A stretch of DNA of 10,121 nucleotides, from NCBI GenBank assembly GCA_937872125.1, contig CALMNY010000147.1, forward strand, positions 1-10,121. Reading direction: 5' to 3'. The notes beneath the pieces were generated by a model. That model was not told the DNA's origin and ran no database searches. It saw only the letters and a list, made by a program, of their open reading frames with translations. The translations under genes were made by a program, and so were the position numbers. This document shows, one piece after another, positions 7,436 through 10,121 of this stretch (the stretch's first letter is position 1; each line of letters opens with the position of its first letter). The stretch comes from an uncultured Candidatus Competibacteraceae bacterium (GTDB lineage Bacteria; Pseudomonadota; Gammaproteobacteria; Competibacterales; Competibacteraceae).

Positions 7436-7852
7436 ATGTTCAGTGCCGCCGCCCGTAACCCCGCCGCCGCCTATGCCCGGGTCGCGCTCGACACCAGCGC
7501 CCGCTATGCCGACGACCATACCCTGATTCAGCTCCTGTATGACGAGGCCCTGGTGCAGATCGGGATTGCCCGGGAGGCCATGGCGCAACAGGCGCCGCAG
7601 CTCAAGGGCCAGGCGATCAATAAAGCGACCACCATCCTGGTCGAAGGGCTGCTGGCGGCCCTGGACCTGGAAGCCGGCGGGGAACTCGCGACCAACCTCG
7701 CCCGGCTCTACCTGTACATGACCGAGGGCCTGGTCGCCGCGCATCGCACCAACAATCTGGAGCAACTGGCCGAGGTGCGCGATCTGCTGGAAGGGCTGCG
7801 GGATGCCTGGGCGCAAATCAAACCCGCGCCCCGGCCGTTAAAGGCCGCCTGA
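7436..7852 (+). CDS. fliS: Flagellin-specific export chaperone FliS
   Basis: A 138-residue FliS, which binds the C-terminus of flagellin in the cytoplasm, prevents early polymerisation and delivers it to the export gate. ATG 7436 is supported by AAGGA at 7425-7429 (6 bases upstream) and by the two-base gap after the fliD stop; the TTG at 7430 overlaps that stop and is unlikely. Family features are LIQLLYDEAL near residue 29, a central KATTILVEGL helix, ALDLEAGGELATNLARLYLYM, then AHRTNN. The length is normal. Its stop codon overlaps the next start (TGATG), so the two are probably translationally coupled. Confidence 0.96.
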   Translation: MFSAAARNPAAAYARVALDTSARYADDHTLIQLLYDEALVQIGIAREAMAQQAPQLKGQAINKATTILVEGLLAALDLEAGGELATNLARLYLYMTEGLVAAHRTNNLEQLAEVRDLLEGLRDAWAQIKPAPRPLKAA

Positions 7853-8163
7853 TGGCGCCGCTCCCCCTGCTGCCCACCCTCGTGGCGCGCTATGAGGCCA
7901 TGGCCACCGCCGCCCGGTCCCGGTGCTGGGAGGAACTGCTGGTGCTGGACGCGCACCTGGCCCCCCTGCGGGAGCGCCTGCACCAGGGGGGCGCGGCGCT
8001 GACCGAGGACTTAATGGCCGTCGGCCCGACCGTCGGGCGCGCGCTGCTGCGCCGCTTCCACGCGCTGGACGCGGAGATCCGGGCCGGCGTCAGCGCCTAT
8101 CAGGCGACGCGGCGGCCGCGCCCGGGTCGGGCGCTGGCGGGGCCGCCGGCCGATGGCGGCTGA
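7852..8163 (+). CDS. fliT: Short FliT-like flagellar chaperone (probable)
   Basis: A 103-residue, largely helical protein starting on the A of the fliS stop (TGATG). The pattern Y-x-x-M-x-x-A-A, then C-WEELLVLDAHLAPLRERL and LLRRFHALDAEIRAGV fits the FliT-type helical bundle, in which a W-(D/E)-x-L helix is common. FliT binds FliD and, in enterobacteria, also the FlhDC regulator; FlhDC is not expected in an organism with a FleR regulator. Sequence similarity within FliT is low, so position after fliS is the main evidence. The last 20 residues are proline- and arginine-rich and probably flexible. The symbol is positional and should be treated as tentative. Confidence 0.7.
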   Translation: MAPLPLLPTLVARYEAMATAARSRCWEELLVLDAHLAPLRERLHQGGAALTEDLMAVGPTVGRALLRRFHALDAEIRAGVSAYQATRRPRPGRALAGPPADGG

Positions 8164-8214
8164 AGTCCCCGCGCCGTCCCGGGGCGTGGGGCGGGCTGCG
8201 CCCGGGGCCGGGGC

Positions 8215-9288
8215 ATGATTCCCGCCGATGTCGCCGCGCAGCTGCGGCAAGTGGCCGATGTCGGCCAACTGAGCGCCCAGCCGCCGGTGCCGGGCCTGCA
8301 GCGCGCCCGGGCCCTGCAGGCCCAGTTGCCGGATCTGGTCCCGGGGCAACGCTTCCAGGCCGCGCTGCAACGCACGCTGCCGGATGGCACCTTTCAGGCC
8401 CTGGTCGCCGGACGCGAGCTGACCCTGGCCCTCGCCGGCAGCGCCAAAGCGGGCGACACCCTGGAGCTGGTGGTCGTGGAGCGCCGCCCCGGGTTGATTG
8501 TCGCCCGGCAGCCCGAGGCGAGCCCCCTGGTCGCCAACGCCACCCTGGCCGCCCCCGGCGTGCACGCGGCGCTGAGTCCCGCGGCGCGGTTGATTGGCAT
8601 CCTGCTGAGCTTGCGCCTCCCCGCCGCACCGACCCCGCTGGCGGGCGGCCAGCCCCTGCTGGGACCGGACACGGTGACCGCGGCCCTGCTCGGGCCGGCC
8701 TTACGCCAGGCCCTGCAGGACAGCGGCTTGTTTTATGAAGCGCATCTGGGGCAGTGGCTGGCGGGCCGGCTGGGCCTGGCCGCCTTGCGGCAGGAACCCC
8801 AGGCGCAGCCGGGCGGCCGGGCGGCGCCGGCCGCCGGGGGCGGCGCCGCCGCCGGTGCCGCGGGGCTGATTCCGGAACGCTTGCAGCCCCTGGTGCAACA
8901 GCAGCTCGACGCCCTGGCCAGCGGCCAATATCTTTTCCAGCTGCAGGCCTGGCCGGGTCAAGACGTCACCTGGCAGCTGGAGGATCCCGACACCCCCGCC
9001 GCCGCGGCGGCGGCGGAGACCGGTCGTGTCTGGCGGACGCGCCTGCGCCTGACCCTCCCGGCGTTAGGGGCGCTGGAGGCCGGGCTGGTCTTGAGCGCCA
9101 GCGGGCTGCAGGTCCTGCTGCGCGCCGACCAGGGCGCTGCGGCGGATTTCCTGCGTGCTCACCACGCCTCCCTGCGCCAGGCCCTGAGCGCCGCCGGGCT
9201 GGCGGTGGGCCGGGTGGAGATCGCGATCAGCGCGGGACTGGCGCCGGACGGGGAGGGGGGCGATGCCCTCGCGCCCCCCGCGCCCTGA
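8215..9288 (+). CDS. fliK: FliK-type flagellar hook-length control protein
   Basis: A 357-residue protein with the C-terminal Flg_hook domain of FliK. FliK measures hook length during export and triggers FlhB to switch from hook to filament substrates. The C-terminal part (about 270-340) has W-R-T-R-L-R-L-T-L-P-A-L-GALEAGLVLSASGLQVLL and LRQALSAAGLAVGRVEI, typical of this domain. SGLFYEAHLGQWLAG (about 168-182) is also usual in these proteins. Residues about 196-218 form a Gly/Ala/Pro linker and 262-268 a polyalanine run. ATG 8215 is the first possible start after the preceding stop; only a weak GGGG-type ribosome binding site is seen. The reading frame is the same as that of the upstream chaperone. 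It overlaps the next gene by 26 bases. A second, longer FliK elsewhere in the genome cannot be excluded. Confidence 0.88.
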   Translation: MIPADVAAQLRQVADVGQLSAQPPVPGLQRARALQAQLPDLVPGQRFQAALQRTLPDGTFQALVAGRELTLALAGSAKAGDTLELVVVERRPGLIVARQPEASPLVANATLAAPGVHAALSPAARLIGILLSLRLPAAPTPLAGGQPLLGPDTVTAALLGPALRQALQDSGLFYEAHLGQWLAGRLGLAALRQEPQAQPGGRAAPAAGGGAAAGAAGLIPERLQPLVQQQLDALASGQYLFQLQAWPGQDVTWQLEDPDTPAAAAAAETGRVWRTRLRLTLPALGALEAGLVLSASGLQVLLRADQGAAADFLRAHHASLRQALSAAGLAVGRVEIAISAGLAPDGEGGDALAPPAP

Positions 9289-9586
9289 GGGGACCCCCCC
9301 GGGCGGGACCCGCGCCGCGGCGGCGGCCGTCGCGCTGGTCTATCACCCGGGCGACGTCGCGCCGCAGGTGATCGCCAAGGGGCGCGGCGTGCTGGCCGAG
9401 GAGATCCTGCGCCGGGCGCGGGAGGCCGGGGTCTATGTCCACGCCGCGCCGGAGCTCGTCAGCCTGCTGATGCAAGTCGATCTGGACGAGCGCATCCCGG
9501 AAGCCCTGTATCGCGCGGTGGCGGAAATCCTGGCGTGGCTGTATGGGCTCGAGGCGCAGGCGCGGGCGGCGCCGCCGGCGCCCTAG
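9263..9586 (+). CDS. flhX: FlhX-like protein: free C-terminal domain of FlhB (export switch homologue)
   Basis: A 107-residue soluble protein matching only the cytoplasmic C-terminal domain of FlhB/YscU. The matching core is AVALVYHPGDVAPQVIAKG, then LAEEILRRAREAGVYVH and IPEALYRAVAEILAWLYGLE. The membrane domain is absent, and where FlhB carries the self-cleaving NPTH motif the sequence reads TRAAAAAVAL, so autocleavage is not expected. Helicobacter FlhX and Bacillus YlqH are known small proteins of this kind; FlhX can replace the cleaved FlhB fragment. ATG 9263 has GGAGG at 9252-9256. The 26-base overlap with fliK suggests coupled translation and a joint role in substrate switching. Confidence 0.88.
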   Translation: MPSRPPRPEGTPPGGTRAAAAAVALVYHPGDVAPQVIAKGRGVLAEEILRRAREAGVYVHAAPELVSLLMQVDLDERIPEALYRAVAEILAWLYGLEAQARAAPPAP

Positions 9587-9587
9587 C

Positions 9588-9604
9588 GGCCGGCGCCGCC
9601 GGCC
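9588..9604. terminator. Hairpin filling the gap between convergent flhX and fliE
   Basis: GGCCGGC-GCC-GCCGGCC is a perfect 7-base-pair stem with a 3-base loop. It occupies nearly all of the 18-base space between the flhX stop (9586) and the fliE stop (9605, minus strand). The symmetry would let it act on transcripts from both sides. There is no T-run, so strong intrinsic termination is doubtful; it may instead be a pause or 3'-end protecting structure. Confidence 0.55.
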
Positions 9605-9934
9605 TCACACCGGCATGCTCATGATTTCCTGATACGCGGTGACCAGGCGATTGCGCACCTGGACGGCGAAGTCCGCCGACAAGCGGGCCTTCTGCGCGGC
9701 GACGGCGACATCGACGACATTGATCTCCGGCTGACCGGCGGTGAATTGCTCCGCCAGCGCCCGGGCCTGGGCCTGGACCGCGCTCACCTGGCGCAGGGCG
9801 TCATCCATCGCCTGGGCAAAGGTGAAGTCGCCGCTGGCGGGCGGCGGCGCGGCGTGGCGCGCGGCCAGGGTCAGCGCGTGCATTTTGGCGAGGACGCTCT
9901 CGCGGGCGATACCGTCAATCAGTTGCGCATTCAT
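9605..9934 (-). CDS. fliE: Flagellar MS-ring/rod junction protein FliE
   Basis: A 109-residue FliE, the adaptor that joins the FliF MS ring to the proximal rod and is among the first exported proteins. Typical features are FTFAQAMDDALRQVSAVQAQA in the middle, INVVDVAVAAQKARLSADFA, and the end VRNRLVTAYQEIMSMPV, which matches the conserved C-terminus of the family. The length is normal. ATG at 9934-9932 is preceded by only a weak GAGAA ribosome binding site. A sigma-54 promoter lies about 50 bases upstream. It sits directly downstream of a fleR-type gene, as in Pseudomonas and Vibrio, but the usual next gene fliF is not there: the convergent flhX is. Confidence 0.96.
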   Translation of the reverse strand: MNAQLIDGIARESVLAKMHALTLAARHAAPPPASGDFTFAQAMDDALRQVSAVQAQARALAEQFTAGQPEINVVDVAVAAQKARLSADFAVQVRNRLVTAYQEIMSMPV

Positions 9935-9985
9935 GGGGACATTCTCGCAAGCGGGGCCGGGCGGGGCGACTGGTGACGGTCTACA

Positions 9986-10001
9986 AGCAGGTTTTATGCC
10001 A
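9986..10001 (-). promoter_or_regulatory. Sigma-54 (RpoN) promoter of fliE
   Basis: On the minus strand TGGCATAAAACCTGCT has the invariant GG and GC of -24/-12 promoters separated by exactly 10 bases, and matches the consensus TGGCACG-N4-TTGC well. Transcription would start near 9975, leaving a leader of about 41 bases before fliE. This agrees with RpoN-dependent control of fliE by an NtrC-type activator, whose 3' end lies just upstream. Activator sites were not identified. Confidence 0.88.
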
Positions 10002-10011
10002 CCAGGCGATG

Positions 10012-10119
10012 CTAGACGGGATAGCCGGCGGTGCGGTAGGCCTTCAGGCGATTGCGCAGGGTCCGTTCGGAGATCCCCAGGGCGGCAATGGTTTTCTGCC
10101 GGGAGCCGCCGGTCTGGCG
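10012..10119 (-). CDS. fleR: C-terminal end of a FleR/FlrC-type sigma-54 activator, 5' part outside the window
   Basis: The last 35 codons of a minus-strand gene run into the window edge. The residues GGSRQKTIAALGISERTLRN followed by RLKAYRTAGYPV form the Fis-type helix-turn-helix at the C-terminus of NtrC-family activators. This ending and the position directly before fliE point to FleR/FlrC, the response regulator of middle flagellar genes in polar flagellates, which is controlled by the kinase FleS/FlrB. FleQ/FlrA would be an alternative, but FleQ is not usually adjacent to fliE. Only the DNA-binding end can be seen, so domain order and phosphorylation site cannot be confirmed. Confidence 0.82.
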   Translation of the reverse strand, partial: RQTGGSRQKTIAALGISERTLRNRLKAYRTAGYPV

Positions 10120-10121
10120 CA

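Noticed and set aside
7923..8738. 271-codon plus-strand frame over the chaperone and the start of fliK
   Set aside because: It is an out-of-frame shadow made of Gly/Arg/Pro/Ala and conflicts with two genes supported by context and motifs.
1..10121. CRISPR array, tRNA/rRNA, or defence-type gene cluster
   Set aside because: No spaced direct repeats, no cloverleaf or rRNA sequence, and no nuclease, helicase or toxin motifs were seen.

Overview
The window looks like a high-GC, polarly flagellated gammaproteobacterium, perhaps of the purple-sulfur or sulfur-oxidiser type (Chromatiales/Ectothiorhodospiraceae-like). This rests on GC-rich codon use, the order fliC-flaG-fliD-fliS-fliT, a FleR-type regulator next to fliE, and promoters of the sigma-28 and sigma-54 kinds. 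The taxon is an inference.

Layout. (1) Positions 1-2062 hold a plasmid-type partition pair, parA (5' end outside the window) and parB, overlapping by 8 bases. Their base composition is visibly lower in GC than the rest: 1-60-like stretches run near 50% (421-480 is 28/60 G+C), against 46/60 at 7861-7920. (2) Positions 2063-3151 contain no gene I can defend. The region is extremely GC-rich (51/60 at 2461-2520) and shows only broken, frame-hopping reading frames, mostly on the minus strand, which may be decayed remains of an unrecognised gene. (3) Positions 3152-9586 are a plus-strand flagellar late-gene block. It starts with a near-consensus sigma-28 promoter, then fliC (filament), flaG, fliD (cap), fliS (flagellin chaperone), a FliT-like chaperone, a FliK-type hook-length protein and an FlhX-like free copy of the FlhB C-terminal domain. 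(4) Positions 9588-9604 are a GC hairpin that fills the gap between convergent genes. (5) On the minus strand are fliE (rod/MS-ring adaptor), its sigma-54 promoter, and the last 35 residues of a FleR/FlrC-type NtrC-family activator.

How they work together. FliC is the filament subunit, FliS chaperones it, FliD caps the growing filament, FliT-like protein probably chaperones FliD, and FlaG tunes filament length. FliK with FlhX would act in the export-gate switch from hook to filament substrates. FleR would act with sigma-54 on middle genes such as fliE, and FliA (sigma-28) drives fliC.

I do not see a wholly new system. The more unusual points are a FliD enlarged by three tandem Flagellin_IN-like modules, a flagellin with a duplicated central module, an overlapping fliK-flhX pair, a fliE cut off from its usual fliF neighbour, and a partition locus of foreign composition lying directly upstream of the flagellar block.
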